From Strix aluco (lineage: Eukaryota > Chordata > Aves > Strigiformes > Strigidae), in NCBI RefSeq assembly GCF_031877795.1, contig NC_133957.1, positions 7,059,009-7,123,008 on the forward strand: DNA of 64,000 nt, written 5' to 3'. Each line of letters starts with the position of its first letter. Within the stretch, counting starts at the first letter, position 1. The notes under the pieces were generated by a model. The model searched no databases. It was not told the origin of the DNA and was given only the letters and a program-made list of their open reading frames with translations. Of this stretch, positions 25,644 to 43,300 are shown one piece after another. The translations under genes and the position numbers were made by a program.

Positions 25644-26155
25644 TCCTCACCAGAGTATAGTCACCAACGCACTACCCCACCTCTCTCTCCCCCAGCATCT
25701 CCCCTCCTTTACTGATGTCTCTCCCTCGGTGCTGCCTTTGTTGCTCCAGCAGGTTCCGAGGAGCCCTGTCAGCTCTCCTTCACCCAAGGGTGCAGTGCTG
25801 AGAGGCTGCTGAAGCTTGTCCAGCCCTTGGAATGTTTCCCCAGCTGCTCTTCCACACGAGCACCACTGAGCCTGCCCCAGGACACCTGGAAAGTGTCAGG
25901 CATGACAACATGACTCTGGACACGATGTTCAAAGGCATTCGGGGGCAGGTGATCTTCTTCTCAGTCCTGCTGGTGGGTGGCAAAGGGAACAGACCCTGCA
26001 GGTAGACAATTGTGCCACTGGTGTTAGTAATGGGTTTCTATGACCTTCAGACCCTCCCTGAGGAAGAAATGGGATTCTCCTGATGAAGTGGGACAGAACT
26101 ACCTTTGCTAACAGGCTGGGCAACCTGGAAAGAAGCTTTAAACTGAAAGGGTGCA
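25644..26155. other. No gene seen
   Basis: Intergenic sequence between two LTR remnants, with only shadow-type short open frames. Confidence 0.4.
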
Positions 26156-26272
26156 TGAAAGTTTCACCAAAATGGGATAAAAGGACTTATTGACACCAAT
26201 GTGATGTAGATGAGCAGACACTCCTGTATTAATGGCCGGGTGCGCAGGGGAGTCGTCTCACCAATAACGCAC

Positions 26273-26560
26273 TGTCGCGGATGAAAGTATTGACACGGTA
26301 ATATTTAGTAAGAAATCTAGGTTTATTAATAACTAACAGCAATTTATTATTATAAAATAATTCAGAAATACTAAAAGAAAGAAAAACGACTTATTCAGAT
26401 TCTAAAATGACAAGATTCACACTAACTTACTTAACGGTACCTATATATACATATATACACATGCATGCACATAACAAAATGGACAAACATACAGAAACAA
26501 AGGTGTTTGGATTCAGTAGAATGAACACAGAACGGACATACACACACAGAAACAAGGGTA

Positions 26561-26597
<37 letters not shown>

Positions 26598-27163
26598 AAG
26601 AGAAGCTAGCTCAAAGAAAATTTCCCTCTCGAGTTTAGAGCAAATACTCCCAATGCCTTGGCATTCCTCAACGGGCGATCATTGAGACTCAAGCGGGGGA
26701 CTTCGCCCTGGCCTTCCATCTGGAGCAGACGACACCTTCAGGGTTTGGTACCTGAGAGGCGTCCCAGCTCAGGGGAGATGCTGGTCACAGGCCCGCTGCG
26801 ATCCAGGAGAGCTCAAAGGGTCTCCCTGGTGGTCGCCATTTATAGGGTCCAAGATAATTGACTTTTGTCAAATGCCTTCTGGTGCCTTCCAGCAGTTACA
26901 AAAGAATTTGATTAATGTGCGACTCTGTTATTGTTCCCATTTGACCACATCCCAGGCACAGGTGTACCAGGCCCTGAGGAGTTGATGGGCCATTTTAACC
27001 ATTTCCGAGCAATCGGGAGGGGCAGGAGCCAGGCTGGTTAACATTGTCAGTCCTTATCTCCACAGACTGGTGTATAGCTCGGGGGATGTGGGTGGAATCG
27101 CACCTAGCACCAAGCAGCCCAACAAAGAGGGGCGGGGGGGGGGGTAAGAATTGCACCACCACA
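26273..27163 (-). mobile_element. Solo LTR with 5-bp target duplication
   Basis: On the + strand it reads TGTCGCGGAT...CCACCACA and is flanked on both sides by cgcac (26268-26272 and 27164-27168), a perfect 5-bp duplication. An AATAAA is readable on the - strand near 26320, which gives the orientation. It contains an (AC)n microsatellite at about 26562-26592. It is inserted into the older LTR remnant. Family not identified. Confidence 0.7.
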
Positions 27164-27206
27164 CGCACCCCTAACTGGTGTAGCATGCTGATTGTATTGG
27201 ATACAG

Positions 27207-28334
27207 TCACAGAATCACAGAATCACAGAATCATATAGGTTGGAAAGGACCTTGAAGATCATCTAGTCCAACCTTTAACCTAGCATTGGCAGTTTCCAAC
27301 TACACCAGATCCCTCAGCGCTGTCGACCCTACTCTTAAACACCTCCAGGGATGGGGACTCCACCACCTCCCTGGGCAGCCCATTCTAATGCCTGACTACC
27401 CGTTCTGTAAAGAAATGCTTCCTAATATCCAGTCTAAACCTGCCCTGGCGCAACTTAGGGTCATTCCCTCTTGTCTTATCACTCATTACTTGGTTAAAGA
27501 GACTCATCCCCAGCTCTCTGCACCCTCCTTTCAGGTAGTTGTAGAGGGCAATGAGGTCTCCCCTCAGCCTCCTCTTCTCCAGACTAAACAACCCCAGTTC
27601 CCTCAGCTGCTCCCCATCAGACCTGTGCTCCAGACCCTGCACCAGCTTCGTTGCCCTTCTCTGGACACGCTCGAGTAATTCAATGTCCTTTTTGTAATGA
27701 GGGCCCCAAAACTTAACCCACTCATCGAGGTGCGGCCTCACCAGTGCCGAGTACAGGGGCAAGATCCCTTCCCTGTCCCTGCTGGCCACACTATTTCTGA
27801 CACAAGCCAGGATGCCATTGGCCTTCTTGGCCACCTGGGCACACTGCTGGCTCATGTTCAGCCGGCTGTCAATCAACACCCCCAGGTCCCTCTCTGACTG
27901 GCAGCTCTCCAGCCACTCCTCCCCAAGCCTGTAGCGCTGCTGGGGGTTGTTGTGGCCCAAGGGCAGCACCCGGCATTTGGCCTTATTGAAGCTCATACAG
28001 TTGGCCTCAGCCCATTGCTCCAGCCTGTCCAGATCTCTCTGCAGAGCCTCCCTACCCTTGAGCTGATCAACACTCCCACCCAACTGGGTGTCGTCTGCAA
28101 ACTTACTCAGGGTGCACTCGATCCCCTCGTCCAGATCATCAATAAAGATGTTAAACAGGAGTGGCCCCAAAACCGAGTCCTGGGGGACACCACTCGTGAC
28201 TGGCCGCCAACTGGATTTAACTTCGTTCACCACAACTCTCTGGGCTCAGCCATCCAGACAGTTTTTTACCCAGCAAAGCGTGCGATCATCCAAGCCTCGA
28301 GCAGCCAGTTTTGCCAGGAGAATATTGTGGGAAA
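27207..28334 (-). mobile_element. CR1 LINE fragment 1
   Basis: It begins with the agaatcac tail at 27207. The - strand frame 27385-28233 still reads the C-terminal half of CR1 reverse transcriptase ([28 protein letters not shown]). It ends at ttgtgggaaacag where the second fragment starts. Confidence 0.9.
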
Positions 28335-29808
28335 CAGAATCACAGAATCACAGAATCAACTAGGTTGGAAAGGACCTTGAAGATCATCTAGTCCAACCAT
28401 TAACCTAGCACTGCCAGTTCCCATCTACACCAGATCTCCCAGCGCTATGTCGACCCTACTCTTAAACACCTCCGGGGATGGGGACTCCACCACCTCCCTG
28501 GGCAATCCATTCCACTGCCTAACAACCCGTTCTGTAAAGAAATACTTCGTGACATCTAGTCTAAACCTTCCCTGGCGCAACTTGAGGCCATTCCCTCTTG
28601 TTCTATCACTCATTACTTGGTTAAAGAGACTCATCCCCAGCTCTCTGCAACCTCCTTTCAGGTAGTTGTAGAGGGCGATGAGGTCTCCCCTCAGCCTCCT
28701 CTTCTCCAGACTAAACAACCACAGTTCCCTCAGCCGCTCCTCGTACAACATGTGCTCCAGACCCTTCACCAGCCTCGTTGCCCTTCTCTGGACATGCTCG
28801 AGTCATTCAATGTCCTTTTTGTAGTGAGGGCCCCAAAACTGAACACAGTAATCGAGGTGCGGCCTCACCAGTGCCGGGTACAGGGGCAAGATCACTTCCC
28901 TGTCCCTGCTGGCCACGCTATTGCTGATACAAGCCAGGATGCCATTGGCCTTCTTGACCACCTGGGCACACTGCTGGCTCATGTTCAGCCAGCTGTCAAT
29001 CAACCCCCCCAGGTCCCTCTCTGACTGGCAGCTCTCCAGCCACTCCTCCCCAAGCCTGTAGCGCTGCTGGGGGTTGTTGTGGCCCAAGTGCAGCACCCGG
29101 CATTTGGCCTTATTGACGCTCATACAGTTGGCCTCAGCCCATCGCTCCAGCCTGGCCAGGTCTCTCTGCAGACCCTCCCTACCCTCGAGCAGATCAACAC
29201 TCCCACCCAACTGGGTGTCATCTGCAAACTTACTCAGGGTGCGCTCGATCCCCTCGTCTAGATCATCAATAAAGATGTTGAACAGGAGTGGCCCCAAAAC
29301 CGAGCCCTGGGGGACACCACTCGTGACCGGCTGCCAACCGGATTTAACTCCGTTCCCCACAACTCTCTGGGCCCGGCCATCCAGCCAGTTTTTTAACCAG
29401 CAAAGCATGCGATCATCTAAGCCTCGAGCAGCCAGTTTCGCCAGAAGAATGCTGTGGGAAACGGTGTCAAAGGCCTTACTGAAGTTGAGGTAAACTACAT
29501 CCACAGCCTTTCCCTCATCCAATAAGTAGGTCACTCTGTCGTAGAAGGAGATGAGGTTTGAAAGCAGGACCTGCCTTTCATAAACCCATGCTGACTGGGC
29601 CTGATCATCTGGTTGTCCCGCATGTGTTGTGTGATGGTACTCTGGATGAGCTGCTCCATCAGCTTCCCGGGCACCGAAGTCAAGCTGACAGGCCTGTAAT
29701 TTCCTGGATCATCCTTCCGACCCTTCTTATAGATGGGCGTCACATTGACCAGTTTCCAATCTGTCGGGATCTCCCCGGTCAGCCAGGACTGCTGGTAAAT
29801 GATGGAGA
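28335..29808 (-). mobile_element. CR1 LINE fragment 2
   Basis: It has the same orientation and abuts fragment 1, with its own agaatcac tail at 28335. - strand frames 28425-28769, 28803-29534 and 29531-29743 give reverse transcriptase pieces: [34 protein letters not shown] and FADDTQLGG with the catalytic Asp pair. Stops and frame changes show it is dead. It extends further 5' than fragment 1. Confidence 0.9.
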
Positions 29809-30474
29809 GTCAGACATATTAATCAAGTTCTCCTACACAAACATGATCATTCCCATAACTCATTTTCTTATTTCCACCTCTTTCTGGTCATGTGCACCAG
29901 AGTCCTGAAATGAGTCAGGGGGTCGCTTTTGTGACCACCACAGACTGCTGACCTAAAACAAAGACCCTCCAATGTCCTTGACTCAAGGATTTTGGCTCAC
30001 ATTGCGATTTTAACATGCTTCGAGGTCCTTTCACAATGCAAGTTTTAGAACACCTGGTCTACAGGGCAATAAATCATCCTGAGCGCGCAGTCTAACAATG
30101 GCACCTCATCATGAGTCTTATTCTTTGACTAGAAATCCGGTTAATGATTACTACTAGTCTACGTGGCCTTAGCCTGGGACTTCACAAAGGACTTTGTAGC
30201 AGCATAACTGGTTCTATGGTTACTCTAAATCATTCCTTATTTAAATCCAAATCACCAAATATCGTTAAAATCAGCTCAAATTAATAACAAATCAGTCACA
30301 CTCCTGTAGTGGCCTTTTGATTATCTGTCTTGTCTGCTGTGCTCCAGTAAGACATTAGTTAATTCTGTGTTTTCTGCTGACACCTGCTGGCCCTTAGCAG
30401 AAGGTTATTGTGGGCCTTCTACAAAACTTTCCTGCCTGAAAGGCTTTCACAACCTCGGAAGTTGTTATTATTGA

Positions 30475-31081
30475 TGTACCGGGTCTGGCTGAGCCAGAAT
30501 TGGTTTTCCCCTGTAGCAGCCCTCATGGTGCTGTGTTTTATGTTGGGAGCTGGCAGGGTGTTGATAGCACACTCGTGTTGTGGCTACTGCTGAGTGGTGC
30601 TTACACAGCACCAAGGCTCTTTCCGACATTTCCCCCCGCAGTGGGACGGGGTGGGCAAGATCTTGGGAGGGGACACAACCAGGACAGCTGACCCCAACTG
30701 ACCAAAGGGATATTCCAGACCATCTGACGTCTGCTCAGTATAAAGCGGGGAGAAAGGAGGAAGGGGGTGGGGTCACCCTTGGTCCTCCGAGGCAACCCCT
30801 ACGCGTATTGGAGCCCTGCTTCCTGAGAAGGCCCGACATCGCCTGTTCATGGGAAGTAGAGAATAAATCTGTTTTCTTTTTTTTTGCTTCCGCTCGCGGA
30901 CCTTTGCTTTGCTTTGCTTATATTAAAACTGCTTTTGTTTTACCCACAAGGGTTGGTTGTTTTTTTTTCCTATCTTATTTTCTTTCCCCTCTTTGCCCTG
31001 TTGAGAAAGAAAGGGGAAGGGGGGGAAGTGATAGAGCGACTTGGTGGGTACCTGGCATTTAGCCAAGGTCAAACCACCACA
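30475..31081 (+). mobile_element. Solo ERVL LTR with attga duplication
   Basis: It reads TGTACCGGGTCTGGCTGAGCC...ACCACCACA, 607 bp, closely matching the two LTRs of the ERVL provirus (48114-54508). It is flanked by attga at 30470-30474 and 31082-31086. It has a TATA-like tataaa and an AATAAA signal. It is the product of recombination between the two LTRs of a former provirus. Confidence 0.92.
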
Positions 31082-31373
31082 ATTGATAATGATGTCAGGG
31101 TGCGGCACAGGACCCCTCAATTCATCCCACAGAGGGTCCCCATTGGAAGCGCACCGTTCCCTCCACTTTCTGGATCCCTTTGCCGAAGGGCCGCAGGAAA
31201 TACCCGGCCAGGTCCCAGCAGAGCCGCCCTGCAGGGACACAAGCATCAGCTCTGCTGGGGACACACACGTCCCCTCCAGGGCCACCCTGCGGAGACCCGG
31301 GAGACCCCAGCACCCATTGGGGCCGTTTTGGGCTCACCAACCCCTTCGTGGGGGTCCCAAATCCAGGACTCAC

Positions 31374-33347
31374 CCTCAGGAGCCCCCACAACGGTGACAA
31401 GCATCACGGCAGCCGCGAGGACATGGAGGAGTGAGGGCCACCAGCCGAAGAGCAGTGAGCAGAGGACGTTCCCACACATCACCGTGGATCCCACAGGAGG
31501 GGAGGCACCGGGTGGGACCGTTGTCACCTGCAATGGCCCAAATCCACACCGTCACCCCACAGGGTTGTCCCCAAGGCCACCCACCTCCGGAGACCCGGAT
31601 GATGTTGAGGTTGGAGTAGAGCTCCTCGACTGTTAAGAAATAGATGAAAATCTCTTTTTTAATGATTACTTACAAATAAATGAGATCATAGAAATAAGAA
31701 ATCAGTGGTCATTGTGATTCTGAATAAGAGACTAGAAATTAGTAAACTATTGTAAGGCCGCAGGTGTTCAAATAGTCTGAAGACGTAAAACCTCGCTGTG
31801 CTGCTCATTCGTCCTGTGGTTGGCCAAAAACCCAGCCCAGTTAATCCATGGATAAAGACAGATGAATTGAAACATTTGTTTTGATTTTTTATTATATTTA
31901 TATTTAATATATTTTTATTGTATTTATAATTAAATATATAAAATAAATGTATATTATCTATATTATAGACAATATCTATATGTAGATTTAATTTATATTT
32001 AGTATATTTTAACTGCTATAGACATAAGAAATGGGTGATAATCAAAGTGTCTAGTTTTAAGATTCTTAAAGGTTATAAGATTAACTTCTCAGAAATTAGA
32101 AATGTTAAATGGAACATCGAGAGAAGGTTGCAGAAGACAGATGAAGAAAGAGGCCGTTTGAAGCTGGATGACTTGATGGCCCTGAAATGGACCAAGAGAC
32201 CACGTGATCAGGAGCAGAACCAAAGACAAGAAAGGACTTGCTGACTGATGGAAATTTATGGACATTTTTGATCACTGAAAGAATAGAGAATTGAAACATC
32301 AAGGGAAACTGAGGTGGACTTTGATGTGATGGTTTAGAATCCCGATATAAGGAGGAGCAGGGACTGATGCCAGTTGCCGTTCACTGAGGTGGGGTGCACG
32401 TGATAATAAAGGCCCAACTACAGTGAAGCCCATTCCGTTACAAGTCTATTTTACTTGTCTTTATCACTCTGCAAGACATAGAAAAATCTGTCTTTTATGC
32501 TGCAGGCCTGAGTATGATAGAAATGTTTAGCAAATGTCGGTAAAAATGAAACAAAGAAGAAATGAGGAAAGAAGCAAAGCAAAGAGTATTTTTAAATAGA
32601 ATTTTCAGCTTTTTAACATATTTTTGTGTTTATTTCCTCTTTAATATACCTTGCTTTTTTTGATATAGCAATCTTTGGGGCACTTCATGAACATATTTTC
32701 AATTACGATTTTGAAAGACAAAAATATTTCCAGAAGTGGGGTGGGATGTAGCTGCAGGGACACAGATGCCCTAAGTCACAGGGGAAGAGTTTTGTCTTTA
32801 TCATTGACGATCTCTGATCGGTGCTCCCAGGGCCGCGCTGTCCTGTGGCTCTTCCATTTCTTGAAGCCAAACTGCAGAGGTTTTTTTAAATTTATTTTTC
32901 TGGGGGGAGTAGAGGGAAGAAAAACAAACCCCATTACAGCCATCCAGCAGCACCCATGGGTGCCCCCACCCATGCCACAGCCACCCACCTTAGAGTCGTC
33001 GGAGAGCTTGTTGGCCTCCGTGGCGTTTTTGGCCGCAGAAATCCCCTCCTCAGTGTGATACTCAGGAGGGGGGACCCCTGATACCCAGGATGGGGGAGCG
33101 CCCCCAGGGTGCCTGGGATTGGGCGGACATACCCTATCAGTGCCCAGTGTGATGCTTAGGAGGGGGAACCCCCCTGGTACCCAGGATGGGGGGGACCGCC
33201 CCCCAGTGCCTGATATAATTGTCAGGAAGGGGGACACCCCCCTCAGGTGCCTCTCCCCCCCCCCCCCACGCTCTGGGCACATCCTCCATGCAACAGCAGC
33301 CTAGGGGAAGGGGGGAAGCCTAGGGAGGGCTCCCTCTCGCTGTCCAT
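31374..33347 (-). CDS. Candidate gene start, possible membrane protein (unassigned)
   Basis: I do not recognise this protein. On the - strand a TATA-like gttaaata (about 33405-33412) lies some 60 bp above an ATG at 33347 in a perfect GCCGCCATGG context. The first exon could be 33270-33347 (MDSEREPSLGFPPSP...). Further candidate exons with plausible splice sites are 32989 to about 33047 (KNATEANKLSDDSK), 31585-31629 and 31374-31527. The last encodes a hydrophobic stretch (LLHVLAAAVMLVTVVG) that could be a signal anchor, as in type II membrane proteins. No later exon is seen before the ERVL LTR at 31081, so the gene would be truncated. Exon joins are guesses. Confidence 0.25.
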
Positions 33348-33519
33348 GGCGGCGTCTGTCCGTCCGTCCGTCAGTCGGTTGGTGGGTCCGTCCCGGCCCG
33401 CCGGTATTTAACGGGAGGTGTCGGGCATGAGCGAGATGCGGCCCCCCCACCTCCCCCAGAACCGTCCCCCTTCCCACCAGGAGGGACCGGGGCCGACCTG
33501 CCTCCGCAGGGTCCTGGGG

Positions 33520-34110
33520 TGCGTCTGATAACAGGGTGCATGGTGTATCGGGGCACCCAAGGATGTGGGTGCGCTTTGACGGTGGGCGTGGTGTATCGGG
33601 GTGCAGGGGAACCAAGGTGCATGGTGTGGGGGGGTGCACAGGGTCGGGGGTGCACAGGAATCAGTGTGTGTGGTGTATTGGGGTACACAAGGATGGGGGT
33701 GCATGGGGAGCAGGGTGCGTGGTGTATCAGGGTGCGGGGGGTTGGGATGCAGAAGAATCTGGGGTGCCCAGGGAGTGGGGTGCATGGTTTACCCAGGTGA
33801 GCAGTGCACAGTAGCACAGGGGAGTGGGGGGCACAGTATGTTGGAGTACACGGGGACTGGGGTGTGTTAGGGTACACAGGGACTGGGGCGCAGAGTGTAT
33901 TGGGGTGCACAATCTGTTGCGGTACAGTATATTGGGGTACATGGGGAGCACAATGTATTGGGGTACACAGGGACTGCAGTACACGGTGTGTTGGAGTACA
34001 CAAGGTGTTGGGGTACATGGGGTATGTGGTTTCTGGGGGTGCCTGGGGACCAGGCACAGGGTGTTATCGGGGTGCAGAGCTATCGGGGTGTGCAGGGACC
34101 TGGGCCCCGG
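33520..34110. repeat. G-rich minisatellite
   Basis: A degenerate tandem array of roughly 30-bp phrases such as gtgtattggggtacacagggactggggtgca and ggtgcatggtgtatcggggtgc. Long open frames on both strands here are by-products of the repeat. Confidence 0.8.
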
Positions 34111-35068
34111 GGCTGCTTCTTGAGAAACGCCCAGTTTTGGATCAAAAAGAGAGAATTTCTGCCCATTAAGAGCCTTTGGCAGGTGAGTAATGGGGCTGGG
34201 GGGGAGAGGGGAGGCAGAGGGTCAAGCCCAGCTAAACCCGGTTCTTCCAAGTCCCCCCTGGGTGCGGTGATGGGCTGAGCGGTGCTGAGCCCCCAGAAAA
34301 ACCCAAACCAGCGTTTGCTCAAACAACTCCTTTAACACAGGAAAAACCCGGCGGCTGCCGGGGGATGAGAATCGCCAGGAACAGACGGTTCACACCAAAA
34401 ACCAGCAGCTCCCCCCGCCCTGCAGAGAGAAAATACAGCACAAAAATAGATTTTCTCACACCAAAACACGGGGGGTTCCCCACCCCCACTGCAGTTCTCA
34501 CAGCTTTTATAGACAAATGGAGGGGTTTTGGCACTTTACGACTCACAGAGACCTTCAGCATCGGGGGCTTATGGATTTTTATTCCCCTTTGAAAAAAACC
34601 TATTAAAACTCTACGCTTCCAGCACCCTCATTTGCCAGAATTTCCCAGAGATTCTCCTCCCCCATCTATAAAAAGGTTTTTTGGCAAATACTGAACAACT
34701 CTGCTTTGAAACAAACCCAAGGGGGTTTTTTCCCCCCAAAAGGAAGGAAGACAGAATTCCACCTTGATTTCTAAACGACATGAATATAAAAGACTCTCGT
34801 TTGGGGTTTGGGGTCTGGTTGGGTGGTTTTGGTCTCCCTTGCACTTACATTTTGATTGCTTGGTTTTGCTTTGTTCTGATACAAGCCAGCTGCTCTAAAC
34901 CAAACTAGGGACAAAGGACAAATCCCGATACGACAAATTTAGATCTGCTTTGCAAAAGGAGCAAACACAGACACAGACAACTCTCTGCTGGCTGCTGCTC
35001 CCCTTCAGCGGCACAGGGCACCAAACAAAGACCCCAACTGTCCCCTCGGGAGCTGGCCTGGTCCTTAC
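34111..35068. other. No exon recognised
   Basis: Sequence below the last visible TMEM209 exon. I looked for the next TMEM209 exons on the - strand and did not find them. Contains ccccc/aaaaa-rich runs only. Confidence 0.45.
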
Positions 35069-41205
<6,137 letters not shown>

Positions 41206-41914
41206 TGTTACCAAAAAACTCGGAATAAAACTTATCAACACCAATTTGATGTAGATAAGCAGACACTTCTTTATTGACGGCCGGGTGCGCGGGTGAATCC
41301 TTTCACCAATGACACACACCATGCACCAAATTCATACATCCTATATAGAACTCATTCATACATATTAATTAAGTATTCATGCATAAACATAACAATTCCT
41401 GGAAATCATTATCATACTCTCCTCCTATTTCTGATTCTGCACAGTAGAGTCCAAAAACACCTGGAAATGGGTCTGGGGTGTAATGTGAGTCGGTGGTTAA
41501 TGAGTCGGTGGTCGCGATCTCCCCCTGTCGGAGTTACCTATTGCCTGAGGACACTGTTTCTTGGCTTAAACTTACATGTTGCTTCAGCCGATTTCCCCAT
41601 TTTCCCATTAATTTGGATTCTGACATCTCTCTGCATTCTTTCAGGTTATTAAATACCTTATAAGTAAATGTTATATATAAATCATCTTGAATCTTAAGCC
41701 TGTTATCTAGTTCTAAATGTTCCTACTGGGTGATTCTGACCAATTCTTTCGGCCTTGGTACAGGGCTGTACAGGGGAGTTCGTAGTAGCCTCGGTTCCTG
41801 TATAGAGTGCAAATGCAGCATAGGATTTTTACTAAATATCTTCTATATTCCTATTAAAACTAAACAAATTAATACTAATCTATATTAAATCAATAACATA
41901 CCAAACCAGTAACA
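41206..41914 (-). mobile_element. LTR, reverse orientation
   Basis: On + it reads TGTTACCAAAA...CCAGTAACA. The segment cttatcaacaccaatttgatgtagataagcagacacttctttattgacggccgggtgcgc is the reverse complement of 43205-43272, and the caaggccgaaagaattggtcagaatca segment also recurs there. About 709 bp. Flanks (aatag and gtaga) do not form a clear duplication. No retroviral interior is attached, so it is probably a solo LTR. Confidence 0.7.
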
Positions 41915-42838
41915 GTAGAGTTTTGAAAAGCTGGCATCTTTTTTTCAGTGAGGCTTTTTTTTTTTTTAATAAGAGTCCCGCAATTGATAGGGCAGCGTAG
42001 TGTGTTTATTTCATTGTAGATTATCTGTCAATAAGAATTTGGAACGCTCCGTTCACTATTAATATGTTCTAGTACAGATATTGCTTACAAAAACAGTTGA
42101 TGAATCGCATATTTAATTAAATCTAATTGGGTGATCATATCCTAGTCGTGTGTCTTCAGTGTAGCCCACTGTTAGGAGCTGTTTCACAAGTGTTTGCTCT
42201 CTGATGGAAGCTTTGCAATCTCTCTTACGCCTGTGTGAGAATGGTGTGTGAGGCCTCTGAACTGCTCTGCAGAGACAAGCAGGGAGATGAGTCCACTTTC
42301 CACAAACACATTCTCTGTGCAGCACAGGACCAGCCTGCGCAGAGCAGTGACTAGATTCTGATAAAGCCTGAATTATACTGGGTGTGAATGTTTGTACCCT
42401 GAGGGCATCTGCCCATCCTGGCAGTGCAGTATCACATCACAGCTGTGAGCACACGTAGCCGGTGTTGAGATTGAGAGAACTCTCAAAATGCGATTGAGAG
42501 TGGTTTGTAATGCCCTTATTGGGGTCTATTTCTGAGTTACTTTTCTCATATTCATTTAGTTTAAAGCTGTGTCTATTAAATTAAGTTCCCTTTTCCTCAA
42601 ACGCATTTTCACAGCTTCTTGGCTTCTTAAGACAAGAATGAGTGAAAGCCAAATGTCACGTCGTGACCTTCTAGCTTTGTGTGTAGTGCTCCAAATCAGT
42701 CATAAAGATGTGTCTGTTGTATCAAATAGATATTTAAAATGCAGTCTAAGTGTTATTGATTTACCAATAAGTAGAAGAAATTGTGTTTGATTTAATAGAA
42801 ATATAAAATCATAAGAAAGATTTCGTAAAATTTTTATC
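41915..42838. other. Spacer between two opposed LTRs, no gene
   Basis: Only short open frames; one (42569-42790, +) has no recognisable relative. Confidence 0.4.
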
Positions 42839-43300
42839 TGTTGTGGTTTGAATTAGCAACCGATTGCTGCTTTAAAATCCCCTATACAGCCCCATACCAA
42901 GGCCGAAGAGATTGGTCAGAATCATTTAGTAGAAACGTTTGGGACCTAGGTAACCAAATCCAAACTGATCTGTAAGTTGATTTATAATATATATAGATAG
43001 GACCAGGAGAATACAAGTAGTTGTCAAAGTCTAGGATTAATAGGAACTGGGGGAAACAACCGTAAGAGTTTACAAGTACCTGCCAAGGAAACCGTGTCCT
43101 TGGGAATTGTGTTTGTGTATGAAACTGTGTCCTTGGGAATTGTATATGAGTAAGTTCTATATAAGATGTGTGATTTTAGTTCTTGGCACGCGTTGTTGGT
43201 GAGAATACTCCCCTGCGCGCCCGGCCGTCAATAAAGAAGTGTCTGCTTATCTGCATCAAATTGGTGTTGATAAGTTCTCTATTCCGGATTTTCGGTAACA
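42839..43300 (+). mobile_element. LTR of the same family, forward orientation
   Basis: It reads TGTTGTGGTTTGAATT...TTTTCGGTAACA with a tataagatg TATA-like box and caataaag polyadenylation signal near 43231. It is shorter (462 bp) than the copy at 41206 and lacks its middle. Flanks do not match each other. Confidence 0.7.

Larger units (their letters stand above)
26156..30300 (-). mobile_element. LTR remnant split by later insertions
   Basis: 26156-26272 matches the start (as read on +) of the LTR at 41206 (ttgacaccaatgtgatgtagatgagcagacact, ggccgggtgcgc), and 29809-30300 resembles its remainder (acatattaatcaag..., ending tcagtcaca). Between them lie a solo LTR (26273-27163) and two CR1 fragments (27207-29808). 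The match is weaker in the second half and no flanking duplication is visible, so the limits are approximate. Confidence 0.45.

Noticed and set aside
26407-26598. Frame with repeated His-Thr residues
   Set aside because: Product of the (AC)n microsatellite inside a solo LTR.
27207-28370. Short direct repeats agaatcac resembling an array
   Set aside because: These are the known 3' tail repeats of CR1 LINEs, not a CRISPR or satellite.
33371-34278. Several long frames on both strands, one of 228 codons
   Set aside because: They are translations of the minisatellite, with short periodic residues.
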